Positions 4,828-12,075 of a stretch of 12,075 nucleotides of DNA are shown piece by piece (the stretch's first letter is position 1; every line of letters begins with the position of its first letter). The stretch lies in NCBI GenBank assembly GCA_031259805.1, contig JAIRKX010000076.1, positions 1 through 12,075 on the forward strand. Reading direction: 5' to 3'. Both the position numbers and the translations under genes were made by a program. This stretch comes from Prevotellaceae bacterium. Lineage in GTDB: Bacteria; Bacteroidota; Bacteroidia; Bacteroidales; UBA932. The notes under the pieces are model-generated. The model searched no databases. It was not told where the DNA came from and worked only from the letters and a program-made list of their open reading frames with translations.

Positions 4828-7800
4828 ATGAGAGCATTGAAGGAGAGGATACAGAAGATAGTAATAATCGTGCTGGCGGCGTTGGTTGCGTTTCCGCTGT
4901 CGGCGTATTTGCTGGTTAAGTTGCCGGCGGTGCAGGGGGCGCTGGTGCATCGAATTACGGCGACATTATCGGAACGGCTCTATCCGGCGTCGGTGTCGGT
5001 AGGGGCAGTACATTATGCGTTGTTTACGCGGTTGGTGGTCGACGATGTGCTGGTTGTCGATAGGCTGGGCGACACGTTGCTGTCGGTCAAAGAGGCGTCG
5101 TTTACCTTGTCGGCGGTGAGCGTGAGGAAGAAAAAATTGACGGTCGGGCATGTGCATCTGACCGACGGCGTATTCAACCTGTACTCCTACGCGTCAGAAG
5201 AGGGGGAAACTATGACGAATATCGAAGCGATTGTCGACCATTTAAAGGACGGCGCTCGGCGCGATACGACGACGGCGTCGGCGTCGGCAGATGTTGCGTG
5301 GCAGGTAGCCGTTCGCCATCTGACGCTGAAAGATTTTCGTTTTACTTTTTGCAATCGGAAAAATCCGACGAACGACCCCGACCCTCGCGTGATTGATTTT
5401 AAGAATCTTGATCTGCGGGAAATATATATTGATGCGCGCGATTTGCGTCTGGAGCGCGATACGCTGTTTTTTGCTTTGCGCGATGTGCGTTTTCTTGAGC
5501 AAAGCGGCTACCGGCTACAGCATCTAACGGCCGAGCGCGGCCATGTGTGCGGCACACAGGCTTTTTTGAGTAATGCTGAATTGGTCGACAGCTATTCGCA
5601 CCTTTATATGAAATATTATAAAATGGACTACGAAAGCGTGCGGTCGTTCAGCGATTATGAAGAGAAGGTGCGGATGGAAGCCGATTTTGACCGGGCGTAT
5701 TTCTCGTTTCGGACGGTGGGGCACATGGCGAAGAATTTCCATATCAATCCGGGCTTTTACCTGACGGGCACGGTGGGCGGTACGGTGGATAACTTGCGTA
5801 GCGACCGTCTGGAAATCCGCTCGGACTCGCTGAGTACCGCACTGACCGTCAAATTCCGCTTGACCGGCCTGCCGCATATCGACGAAACGATGATGTATAT
5901 TAATGTGCCGGAACTGACGAGCAATGCACGGCATCTGGCCGCGCTCCTGCAACGTTTTGCTCTGCCGGACACGCTCGACCTGTCGCCGCTGATGGCGCCG
6001 CTGGAGCGTATCCGGCTGACAGGCAATTTTACGGGACTGTACAACGATTTTGTCGTACACGGGCAACTGCATACCGGCTTGGGGCGTGCACAGTTCGACA
6101 TATCCCTCACTCCCGGCAACGCCGCGCAGGGTGTACAACTGAAAGGCGACGTGCAAGCCGAACGGTTTCATGTTGGGAAATTGCTCAATGTCGACCCGAC
6201 GATAGGCGAAGTGTCGGGGCAGGTGAGCGGTCGCGGAACGGTGCGACCGGCGCGTTACGGCGGCGTGCAACTGACGGCGGAAGGACGGCTGTCGCAACTC
6301 GACGTGGCCGGCTATTCGTACAGCGCCATCGACCTGAAGGGGACGGTCGACGGGCACAGCTTCGAGGGGACGGTCGATGTGGACGACCCGAACCTGCAGC
6401 TGGCTTTTTCCGGCGGCATCCGTTATCCGTCGGACGATGATACGGCATGGGTACACATGTTGGATTTCGATGCGCAGATACATCGCGCCGATTTAACCGC
6501 GCTGCAACTGAATACCCGCGATTCGGTATCCGTCCTGCAAGCGTCGGTACACGCCGATTATGAAATCTTGAACCATGCGCTCGACGGGGTCGGGAATATC
6601 GCCGTAACCGGCATACGATATACCGGACGGAATGGGGTGCAGCCTGTCGGCGACATTTGGATTACGGCTTCGCGCAAGGCATCGGTCTACCGGAATTCCC
6701 TGCGCGCCGATTTCCTGACGGTCGATTACGAAGGTGAACGTCCCTTGTCGTACTTTTTCCGGCAGGCAGTCGATGCCTTGCTCAAACAGCATTTGCCGGC
6801 GCTGGCCGGCGCTGCACCGTCCGTCCGCGATACACTGCCTGCCGTTTGCACCCTCAAAGCCGTAACGAAAAACAGCGAGGCGGTGACCGATATTATCGTT
6901 CCCGAGTTGTATATCGCCCCGAATACGGAGGCGACGCTGACACTACTGCCGGGCGACTCGCTCGCGCTGCGACTGACGTCCGGCGGACTGGCATGGCAGG
7001 CGCATCAGTGGCGGAATGTGTCGTTGGCGGTGGACAATAATCGTCGTCAAAGCCGCGCGACGCTCAAAACAGACGAGGCGCTGGCATGGGGGCAGTCGGT
7101 GCGCAATGTTACAGCACAGGCCACCGCCATGGACAATCGCCTGTGGATGCAACTGCAATACGATAATAAAACGGAGGCGACAGACCGCGGTACGCTGGCC
7201 GCCGCCATGCACTTTTACCGCGCCGCCGCCGATTCGCTCCTGAGGGCCGAGCTGCAAATCCGCCCGTCGGAAATCGTTATCACGAATAACGTATGGCGCA
7301 TCGACTCGTCCGATGTGGTATTTAATGAGAAGGTGCATATCCGCCGCTTCCATGTGTCGAATGACACACAGGAAATCATGGTCGACGGCTGCCTGTCGTC
7401 GCAGGCTACCGATACGTTGACGCTGCAACTGACGAATTTCGACGTCGCCAACGTGAACTATCTCACCGGACGCGAAGGATACCTGTTCAACGGTTCGCTG
7501 TCGGGGCGGGCGCGGATGACCAGCGTGTATCGCTCGCCGCGATTCTTCGCCAACCTTCAGGCTGAAGAGGTGCTCGTCAACAACCATCGTCTGGGGCGCC
7601 TGTCGGTGCGTAGTCTGTGGGACGATGCTAACAAGCGATTCAACTTGTCGATGCGTGCGCAGAACGACGCGCATACGCTGTTTAGCCTGACGGGGAATTA
7701 TGTGCCGGCAGGCAATTATGTGGACCTGACGGGTACGTTTGACCGTTTTCCGTTGGTGCATCTTGAGCCGTTGTTCGCCGGCGTACTGACGCAGGTCGAG

Positions 7801-9444
7801 GGTAGCCTGTCGGGGAATGCGCATCTGTACGGCAACCTGAATAATCCGGCGTTCGCGGGCGACGGCCTGCACGTCGACCGCGTGGCCGCTACGGTTGATT
7901 ATCTGAAAACGCGCTATTCGTTTAGCGCGCCGGTGTGGGTCAATGCTACCGCCTTCGGCTTCACCGACGCCGAGGTGAGCGACGGCTCTGGCGGACTGGC
8001 AAGCTTGTCGGTGCAACTGAAACATCAACATTTCCGCCAGATACAATACGAGGTCGTCGCCCTCCCGCGCAACCTGTGCGTCCTGCGAACGACCGAAAAG
8101 GACAATGCGTTCTTCTACGGACGGGCATTCGCCTCAGGCCGCGCGACGATTAAAGGTCGCCCGGGCGAAACGCGATTCGATATTGACCTGCAAGCCGAGC
8201 GCCATTCGTACATCCGCATACCCGCGTCGACGCCGGCAAAAGCCAACGACGCCGGACTGCTCTCCTTCGCCGAACCGCCTAAAGATAGCATCGACGACCT
8301 CTTCGTCCGTCCTAAGAAGCAACAGACACAGTCGCCGGCCAACCTCGACATCGCCTTGAATGTACGGATAACGCCCGATACCGAAATACAAATCGAATTG
8401 GATAAACGCACCGGCGACATCATCCACAGTCACGGCAACGGTACAATTAAAATGGAAATCAACCCGGCGACCGATAAATTCAATCTCTTTGGCAACTATG
8501 TGGTCGAACGCGGCGATTACTTGTTCAGCATTCAAAATTTCAATCTTATTACCAAAAAATTCTACATCGAACAGGGTGGACGGATTTCGTTCAACGGCGA
8601 CATCCGAAACACCAACCTCGACCTGACGGCACTCTATAAAACCAAAGCATCGCTGAACAGTCTGCTGTCTGACTCGTCGTCGGTAGTTACGCGCCGTCCG
8701 GTCGATTGTAAAATATACATCACCGGCAATATGCTGAATCCTGCGTTGCGATTCGATGTCGACGTGCAAAGCCTCGACGTCGAAACCCGTGCACGGGTAC
8801 AAAGCGCCTTGTCAACCGAAGAAAAAATGATGCGGCAATTCCTCGCCCTGATGGTCTTCGGCACGTTCATTCCCGATCAGGAACTGACGTTCAATACCGG
8901 TGTGGCCGCGCTGGGAAGTGCTACGGAATTATTATCAAATCAAGTAAACAATATGCTGAATCAACTCAATGTGCCGCTCGACATCGGCTTTACCTACATG
9001 CCCTCGCAGCAGGGGCGCAACGAGGCATACGATATGAATTTCTCGACGCAACTGTTGAACGACCGACTGACCATCAACGGCAGCTTCGGGTCGGGAAATA
9101 GCGGCACGCAATCGTTCGCCAATGATTTCAACGCCGACATCCGCTTAAGCGAAACAGGGAAATTCTATTTTAAACTCTTTACCCGATCGGTCGACCAGTA
9201 TACCGATATTATCGACAATAGCCAGCGGTACGGCATCGGACTGATGTATCAAGAGGAATTTTCCACTTTCGGGGAATTGTACTATCGGATTTTCGGACGA
9301 CGGAAAAAGGATGCCGCGCCCGCCGACAACTCCCCGTCCGACACCGGCGACCCATCATCCCACATCGACAATACTCCCTCCAATGCCGGCGACACCCTCG
9401 CTCCGACGCATTATTCCAATGAAAAAAAGGAGCCCATACCATGA
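4828..9444 (+). CDS. tamB: TamB-like translocation and assembly module protein (DUF490)
   Basis: A 1538-residue envelope protein of the TamB/AsmA-like superfamily. Residues about 10-31 form one N-terminal membrane anchor (VIIVLAALVAFPLSAYLLV), followed by a long run of beta-rich repeats expected to form the lipid-carrying groove across the periplasm. The C-terminal domain (roughly 1100-1490) is the conserved DUF490/TamB region, with typical parts such as NLFGNYVVERGDYLFSIQNF and RLTINGSFGSGNS. TamB proteins are thought to carry phospholipids between membranes and to help outer-membrane protein assembly with an Omp85 partner (TamA), which is not in this window. An unusual Pro/Ser/Asp-rich tail (about 1490-1538) follows the domain. 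The gene overlaps the downstream metallopeptidase by four bases. Family identification is strong. Confidence 0.93.
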   Translation: MRALKERIQKIVIIVLAALVAFPLSAYLLVKLPAVQGALVHRITATLSERLYPASVSVGAVHYALFTRLVVDDVLVVDRLGDTLLSVKEASFTLSAVSVRKKKLTVGHVHLTDGVFNLYSYASEEGETMTNIEAIVDHLKDGARRDTTTASASADVAWQVAVRHLTLKDFRFTFCNRKNPTNDPDPRVIDFKNLDLREIYIDARDLRLERDTLFFALRDVRFLEQSGYRLQHLTAERGHVCGTQAFLSNAELVDSYSHLYMKYYKMDYESVRSFSDYEEKVRMEADFDRAYFSFRTVGHMAKNFHINPGFYLTGTVGGTVDNLRSDRLEIRSDSLSTALTVKFRLTGLPHIDETMMYINVPELTSNARHLAALLQRFALPDTLDLSPLMAPLERIRLTGNFTGLYNDFVVHGQLHTGLGRAQFDISLTPGNAAQGVQLKGDVQAERFHVGKLLNVDPTIGEVSGQVSGRGTVRPARYGGVQLTAEGRLSQLDVAGYSYSAIDLKGTVDGHSFEGTVDVDDPNLQLAFSGGIRYPSDDDTAWVHMLDFDAQIHRADLTALQLNTRDSVSVLQASVHADYEILNHALDGVGNIAVTGIRYTGRNGVQPVGDIWITASRKASVYRNSLRADFLTVDYEGERPLSYFFRQAVDALLKQHLPALAGAAPSVRDTLPAVCTLKAVTKNSEAVTDIIVPELYIAPNTEATLTLLPGDSLALRLTSGGLAWQAHQWRNVSLAVDNNRRQSRATLKTDEALAWGQSVRNVTAQATAMDNRLWMQLQYDNKTEATDRGTLAAAMHFYRAAADSLLRAELQIRPSEIVITNNVWRIDSSDVVFNEKVHIRRFHVSNDTQEIMVDGCLSSQATDTLTLQLTNFDVANVNYLTGREGYLFNGSLSGRARMTSVYRSPRFFANLQAEEVLVNNHRLGRLSVRSLWDDANKRFNLSMRAQNDAHTLFSLTGNYVPAGNYVDLTGTFDRFPLVHLEPLFAGVLTQVEGSLSGNAHLYGNLNNPAFAGDGLHVDRVAATVDYLKTRYSFSAPVWVNATAFGFTDAEVSDGSGGLASLSVQLKHQHFRQIQYEVVALPRNLCVLRTTEKDNAFFYGRAFASGRATIKGRPGETRFDIDLQAERHSYIRIPASTPAKANDAGLLSFAEPPKDSIDDLFVRPKKQQTQSPANLDIALNVRITPDTEIQIELDKRTGDIIHSHGNGTIKMEINPATDKFNLFGNYVVERGDYLFSIQNFNLITKKFYIEQGGRISFNGDIRNTNLDLTALYKTKASLNSLLSDSSSVVTRRPVDCKIYITGNMLNPALRFDVDVQSLDVETRARVQSALSTEEKMMRQFLALMVFGTFIPDQELTFNTGVAALGSATELLSNQVNNMLNQLNVPLDIGFTYMPSQQGRNEAYDMNFSTQLLNDRLTINGSFGSGNSGTQSFANDFNADIRLSETGKFYFKLFTRSVDQYTDIIDNSQRYGIGLMYQEEFSTFGELYYRIFGRRKKDAAPADNSPSDTGDPSSHIDNTPSNAGDTLAPTHYSNEKKEPIP

Positions 9445-10172
9445 AAGCACAAGAATACATAATCAATCATCCCATCGTCGGCGAGGTGCACTTCAGAAAA
9501 ACGCCGCGCACACGAACCGTCAGAATACTGTTGCGCCCCGACCGGAGCATAGTGGTTACGCTGCCGTCGAATGCGCCGTATGCTATGGCCGAACATTTTT
9601 TCAATGAAAAAATCGACTGGGTCGTCCGCTCCCTGGAGCGCATACAGGCCGTCAGCGAAGCCCGCCGGACGCTGTTTACGCCCGAGACGGTCTTCTATAC
9701 CTATTTACGTACATTGCGCCTGCGGCCCACGAGGCGTAAAAACGTGCGCGTGCAAATGACCAATGACACGGTGCACATCTATTATCCCGCCTCCATGCCG
9801 CCCGAGAACGAGCAGTTGCAGGCGACCATCAGGCAGGCCATAGAGCATGCGTTGCTGGTGGAAGCGCACGAGGTGTTGCCGTCGCGCACCATGCAGTTGG
9901 CGGACAAGACCGGCCTGCCGTTCCGACAGCTGATGATTAAACGCGCGGCGTCGTACTGGGGTGTCTGCGCGCCGGGGAATGCCCTTGCGCTTAACATACA
10001 CCTGATGCGCCTGCCGGAGCATTTGATTGATTATGTCATCCTGCACGAGCTTTGTCATACGCGGCATAAAAACCACGGCCCCGGCTTTTGGGAACTCCTC
10101 AACAGTCTCACCGACGGCCACGCAAAAGAGTACGCGAAGGAGATGAGGAACTACAGCACGCGGGAGTATTGA
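9441..10172 (+). CDS. YgjP-type zinc metallopeptidase (M48-like, DUF45)
   Basis: A 243-residue protein of the YgjP/DUF45 family of zinc metallopeptidase-like proteins. The zinc site is complete: HELCH at 202-206 and a third ligand His212 in HTRHKNHGPGFW (HExxH-x5-H). The preceding YWGVCAPGNALALN (172-185) is the usual W-G-x-C...L-N strand, though Y-W-G-V replaces the more common R-W-G-S. There is no signal peptide or membrane segment, so it is cytoplasmic. Natural substrates of the family are not well established. ATG 9441 overlaps the tamB stop (ATGA), which predicts translational coupling and one transcript with tamB. No terminator is obvious after the stop at 10170-10172. Confidence 0.9.
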   Translation: MKAQEYIINHPIVGEVHFRKTPRTRTVRILLRPDRSIVVTLPSNAPYAMAEHFFNEKIDWVVRSLERIQAVSEARRTLFTPETVFYTYLRTLRLRPTRRKNVRVQMTNDTVHIYYPASMPPENEQLQATIRQAIEHALLVEAHEVLPSRTMQLADKTGLPFRQLMIKRAASYWGVCAPGNALALNIHLMRLPEHLIDYVILHELCHTRHKNHGPGFWELLNSLTDGHAKEYAKEMRNYSTREY

Positions 10173-10365
10173 GGAATGAGGGATGGCCTGTGGTATAAAG
10201 CGTACGGCGTCCTGCGGAGATGAACCGATGATACGACACGCAGGTCCCGCAGGGGCGAGATGCGCATAAACGCAGGTGGTGCATGGCTAAACCTTTGGCA
10301 GTGGACAGTGAACAATATATATGTAATTATACAACAATGAACAATGAATTACTCTTTACACCACA
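10173..10365. other. noncoding spacer with short repeats
   Basis: No credible gene is seen. The first part (about 10198-10280) is GC-rich with repeated CGCAGG/CCTGCG words (CGTCCTGCGGAG, CACGCAGGTCCCGCAGGGGCG, AAACGCAGGTGG), suggesting small hairpins. It is followed by an A/T-rich stretch with AACAATGAACAATG near 10334-10347. The reverse complement of this 14-mer occurs in the C69 promoter region (about 1564-1577), marking it as a dispersed intergenic word. Confidence 0.6.
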
Positions 10366-10620
10366 GGCGCGCTTTGTGTTTCATGCCGCAGGCACGCTTC
10401 GGGCATTACGCTTCAGGCTTTATCCTGCAAACACGCTGCACCCTTCATCCCGCAAGTACCCTGTACGCCTTTCGCCGCAGGCAAGCCTTGTGTTTTATAC
10501 ATTACGCTGCCAGCACGCGTCTCCACACAAGCGCGCTATGCGCTATGCGCTTCGCGCTGCATGTTCCCACAAGCAGGTTTCACGTTTAGCGCTTCGCGCT
10601 TGGCGCTTTATGCTGCTTGC
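10366..10620. repeat. degenerate low-complexity repeat region rich in ACGCT/GCGCTT
   Basis: About 250 bp are built from variants of short words: GCCGCAGGC, ACGCTTC, TTACGCTGC, and finally GCGCTATGCGCTATGCGCTT (10533-10552) and AGCGCTTCGCGCTTGGCGCT (10588-10607). Parts look like decayed copies of each other, for example CTTTGTGTTTCATGCCGCAGGC and CCTTGTGTTTTATACATTACGC. A frame spans it (10283-10648), but its product is compositionally odd (Arg/Ala/Leu/His-rich) and has no recognisable domain, so I treat the region as noncoding. AGCGCT words are self-complementary and could fold. Confidence 0.6.
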
Positions 10621-10648
10621 TTCACAAATGATTAATATCGACGAATAA

Positions 10649-11521
10649 ATGAAGAAAGCATATATAGCCGTTTGCACGGCAATGCTCCTGTTTGGGATGT
10701 CGTTTGTGTGGACGACCGATTTGGTGGGGTCGACGCCGCCGTTTCCGCCGCAGAGTCTGTCGATGTTTCGGATGTGTATCGGGAGCGCGATATTGTTCCT
10801 GTTTCTGGTAACCACGCGACGATCGGTGCGGATAGCGAAAGCCGACCGGAAATGGTTTCTCCTGCTGGCGTTGTTCGAGCCGTTTATTTATTTTCTGGGC
10901 GAAAACAACGGACTGCGCATTACCCAGTCACCGTCGATCGGTGCGGTCATTCTGGCGACCGTGCCGGTATTTACGATGCTTGCCTGCTTCTACATGTTCC
11001 GTGAACGACCGACGTGGATGAATATCGTGGGGGTGTTGTGTACCATTCCCGGCGTGGGGTTGGTGATGTTCACCGGCGACTTTACGCTGAAAGTACCGTT
11101 GTCCGGCATCCTGCTACTGTTCGTAGCGTCGCTCTCCACGGCCGGTTATGCAGTCGTCATTCGCAAGCTGCATCACTATTCTGCCATCAAGATAGTCGCA
11201 TTCCAGAACCTCATCGGAGCGCTCTACTTTGTACCGCTGGTACTGGCTTTCGAGCGCGATGCCCTGTCGTCCGTAGCATGGAACTGGCAGGTGGCATATC
11301 CGCTGGCGATGCTGTCGGTATGCGTTTCGGGCGTTGCATTCGTGCTATTCGTTACCTCCATCAAGCACATCGGCATTACTCAAGCGAACATGTTCTCGGC
11401 GCTCATCCCGATCATCACCACCGTCGCCGCCTTCCTGATGGGGCGCGAGACCATGAGCCTGCAACAAATCATCGGCGTAGGGGTCGTCATATTTGGGGTG
11501 ATGCTGTCTCAAAAGAAGTAG
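10649..11521 (+). CDS. EamA family (DMT superfamily) membrane transporter
   Basis: A 290-residue inner-membrane protein with ten predicted membrane segments (about 5-22, 38-56, 69-85, 96-116, 122-141, 151-171, 181-201, 215-236, 245-264, 272-288). They form two EamA repeats, the normal drug/metabolite transporter layout and length. The end of the first repeat (SPSIGAVILATVPVFTMLACFYMFRERPTW) and of the second (FSALIPIITTVAAFLMGRETMSLQQIIGVGVVIFGV) match each other in the typical P-[ILV]-x-T...E pattern. Such proteins export amino acids, metabolites or drugs; the substrate cannot be inferred. The start ATG directly follows a TAA. No TAnnTTTG is visible close upstream, so its promoter is unclear. 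Confidence 0.92.
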   Translation: MKKAYIAVCTAMLLFGMSFVWTTDLVGSTPPFPPQSLSMFRMCIGSAILFLFLVTTRRSVRIAKADRKWFLLLALFEPFIYFLGENNGLRITQSPSIGAVILATVPVFTMLACFYMFRERPTWMNIVGVLCTIPGVGLVMFTGDFTLKVPLSGILLLFVASLSTAGYAVVIRKLHHYSAIKIVAFQNLIGALYFVPLVLAFERDALSSVAWNWQVAYPLAMLSVCVSGVAFVLFVTSIKHIGITQANMFSALIPIITTVAAFLMGRETMSLQQIIGVGVVIFGVMLSQKK

Positions 11522-11683
11522 GAGTCATATTAAATGTAAACGAAGGTAGCCGGAAGTGTGGGATAAAAGGCGCTAATACGGTAAGGAACTGGCGGGCGTT
11601 GATCAGGAGGCATTAAAAAAAACATCGGATTGCCACCATTGGGCAATATTGCAGCGGAAGGAGGTGTAGTGTGAGCGCATGGT
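11522..11683. other. noncoding spacer after the EamA gene
   Basis: No gene, RNA gene or convincing terminator is seen. There is a short symmetric TTGCC...GGCAA near 11633-11648 and an A-run (about 11617-11624), neither of which makes a standard intrinsic terminator. Confidence 0.5.
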
Positions 11684-11722
11684 TGTCCCCCGCTGGCGGG
11701 GGTGCCGACAGGCGGGGGTGGA
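11684..11722. repeat. GC-rich 39-bp box, inverted copy of 1299-1337
   Basis: These 39 bases are the exact reverse complement of 1299-1337, more than 10 kb away, and the match stops at both edges. The box contains the palindrome CCCCCGC-TG-GCGGGGG. As at 1381-1418, it is followed by GTGGATT and then by heptamer repeats, so box plus heptamers form one composite repeat unit. Confidence 0.9.
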
Positions 11723-11725
11723 TTT

Positions 11726-11757
11726 AACTAAGAACTAAGAGTTAAGAACTAAGAGTT
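11726..11757. repeat. AACTAAG/AACTAAGAGTT short tandem repeats
   Basis: AACTAAG-AACTAAGAGTT is followed by AAG-AACTAAGAGTT, a short degenerate tandem array. Bases 11726-11743 are the reverse complement of 1446-1463. Confidence 0.75.
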
Positions 11758-11863
11758 CCTCTGAGCCTCCCTGTGTACCTCCGTGCCCCTCTGTGTAATT
11801 TTGGGAAAGCTTTGGGCAATGCTACACAGAGAGACACGGAGGCGGCACAGAGGGACACAGAGG
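11758..11863. repeat. large imperfect inverted repeat (CCTCTG...CAGAGG)
   Basis: The arms at 11758-11797 and 11823-11863 pair at about 80 percent of positions. Each arm is itself built from repeats of CTCTGTGT / CCTCCGTG (or ACACAGAG / CACGGAGG). The spacer is 25 bases. It could form a long hairpin in RNA between the EamA gene and the next promoter. The palindrome AGGGGCGCCCCT (11861-11872) and a T-run at 11875-11880 follow, which might give some termination. Confidence 0.75.
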
Positions 11864-11889
11864 GGCGCCCCTACTTTTTTACACATTTT

Positions 11890-11921
11890 TTTGGTCGGTT
11901 TTCAGAAAAAGCATATCTTTG
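11890..11921 (+). promoter_or_regulatory. strong consensus promoter for a downstream gene outside the window
   Basis: TTTG at 11890-11893 and TATCTTTG at 11914-11921 are separated by exactly 20 bases, a full match to the Bacteroidota housekeeping promoter. It is the best promoter in the window and reads rightwards out of it. At least 150 bases of leader follow with no start codon in a credible gene. Confidence 0.75.
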
Positions 11922-11926
11922 TCATC

Positions 11927-11938
11927 GCTTCTTTGACA
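11927..11938 (+). promoter_or_regulatory. boxA-like antitermination motif
   Basis: GCTTCTTTGACA resembles the boxA consensus (TGCTCTTTAACA or GTTCTTTGACA) found in rRNA leaders, with one extra T. It lies a few bases after the predicted transcription start, where boxA is expected. This is suggestive only; the match is short. Confidence 0.4.
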
Positions 11939-11946
11939 TCTGTGAT

Positions 11947-11975
11947 TTTTGATTAAATTAGTGATTTAATCAAAA
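11947..11975 (+). promoter_or_regulatory. 12-bp leader hairpin followed by T-rich tract
   Basis: TTTTGATTAAAT (11947-11958) and ATTTAATCAAAA (11964-11975) are perfect reverse complements around a 5-base loop. CCCTTTTTTCTTTTT follows from 11978. The stem is A/T-only apart from one G-C pair, so it would be weak as an intrinsic terminator, but it could act as an attenuator or processing signal in the leader. The remaining sequence to 12075 is strongly pyrimidine-rich, with CCGGCGTT repeated twice near 12023-12050. Confidence 0.55.
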
Positions 11976-12075
11976 TCCCTTTTTTCTTTTTCCACTCCCT
12001 CATTTTTAATTTCTTCTGCTGTCCGGCGTTCGTTTTTTTTCCGGCGTTTTTTTTTGGTTACTTCATTTTTATAAT

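Noticed and set aside
5524..8046. Long minus-strand frames inside tamB (5524-6483 and 6943-8046)
   Set aside because: They are antisense to a well-supported gene, have no domain or promoter, and arise from the codon bias of the G/C-rich sense strand.
10283..10648. 121-residue open frame ending directly at the EamA start
   Set aside because: It runs through low-complexity repeats, has Arg/Ala/His-rich composition with no recognisable domain, and no promoter or homology signal by eye.
11014..11616. 200-residue frame overlapping the EamA gene
   Set aside because: It is an out-of-frame shadow of a clear ten-segment membrane protein.

Overview
The window looks like a chromosomal segment of a Bacteroidota (probably Bacteroidales) bacterium. 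Several starts are preceded by the Bacteroidota -7 element TAnnTTTG (588-595, 1585-1592, 4812-4819, 11914-11921, and 4755-4762 on the minus strand). No start has an obvious Shine-Dalgarno sequence. The TamB homologue has the large size I associate with Bacteroidota (1538 residues), and the secreted C69 peptidase is also familiar from that group. These points are inference from sequence and memory; no database search was possible.

Left region (1-1622) is accessory. It starts with the 3' part of an MNT-type nucleotidyltransferase gene, followed by a short, apparently broken reading frame where its HEPN partner should be. An intergenic stretch with a perfect 34-bp inverted repeat follows. Next comes a complete MntA-HepT type toxin-antitoxin pair (MNT at 610-909, HEPN at 890-1225) with its own promoter, bracketed by a 13-bp direct repeat. 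A repeat-rich spacer (1226-1584) then holds GC-rich hairpin boxes, TTTCAAC heptamers and a second palindromic intergenic element.

Centre (1623-10172) is household cell-envelope and metabolic content. A C69 family dipeptidase with a signal peptide that would expose its catalytic Cys is followed 14 bp later by dihydroneopterin aldolase (folB, folate synthesis). Convergent to these is a membrane-anchored family 2 glycosyltransferase on the minus strand. It shares a 95-bp divergent promoter region with tamB; this region is a near-perfect dyad containing both -7 elements. tamB encodes a very large envelope protein and overlaps by four bases (ATGA) a YgjP-type zinc metallopeptidase gene, so the two are probably translationally coupled.

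Right region (10173-12075) holds one gene, an EamA/DMT permease with ten membrane segments. It lies between a low-complexity GCGCTT-rich spacer and a 554-bp noncoding end. That end carries a 39-bp exact inverted copy of the GC-rich box from the left spacer (about 10.4 kb away), AACTAAG-type heptamers, and a large imperfect inverted repeat. It finishes with a strong consensus promoter (TTTG-N20-TATCTTTG), a boxA-like motif, a 12-bp hairpin and a T-rich leader running off the window, which may be the start of an rRNA operon or another long transcript.

I did not find a clearly new multi-gene system. The points most worth a second look are the tandem intact and decayed MNT-HEPN modules with flanking repeats, the composite dispersed repeat family, the symmetric divergent promoter, and the leader at the right edge.
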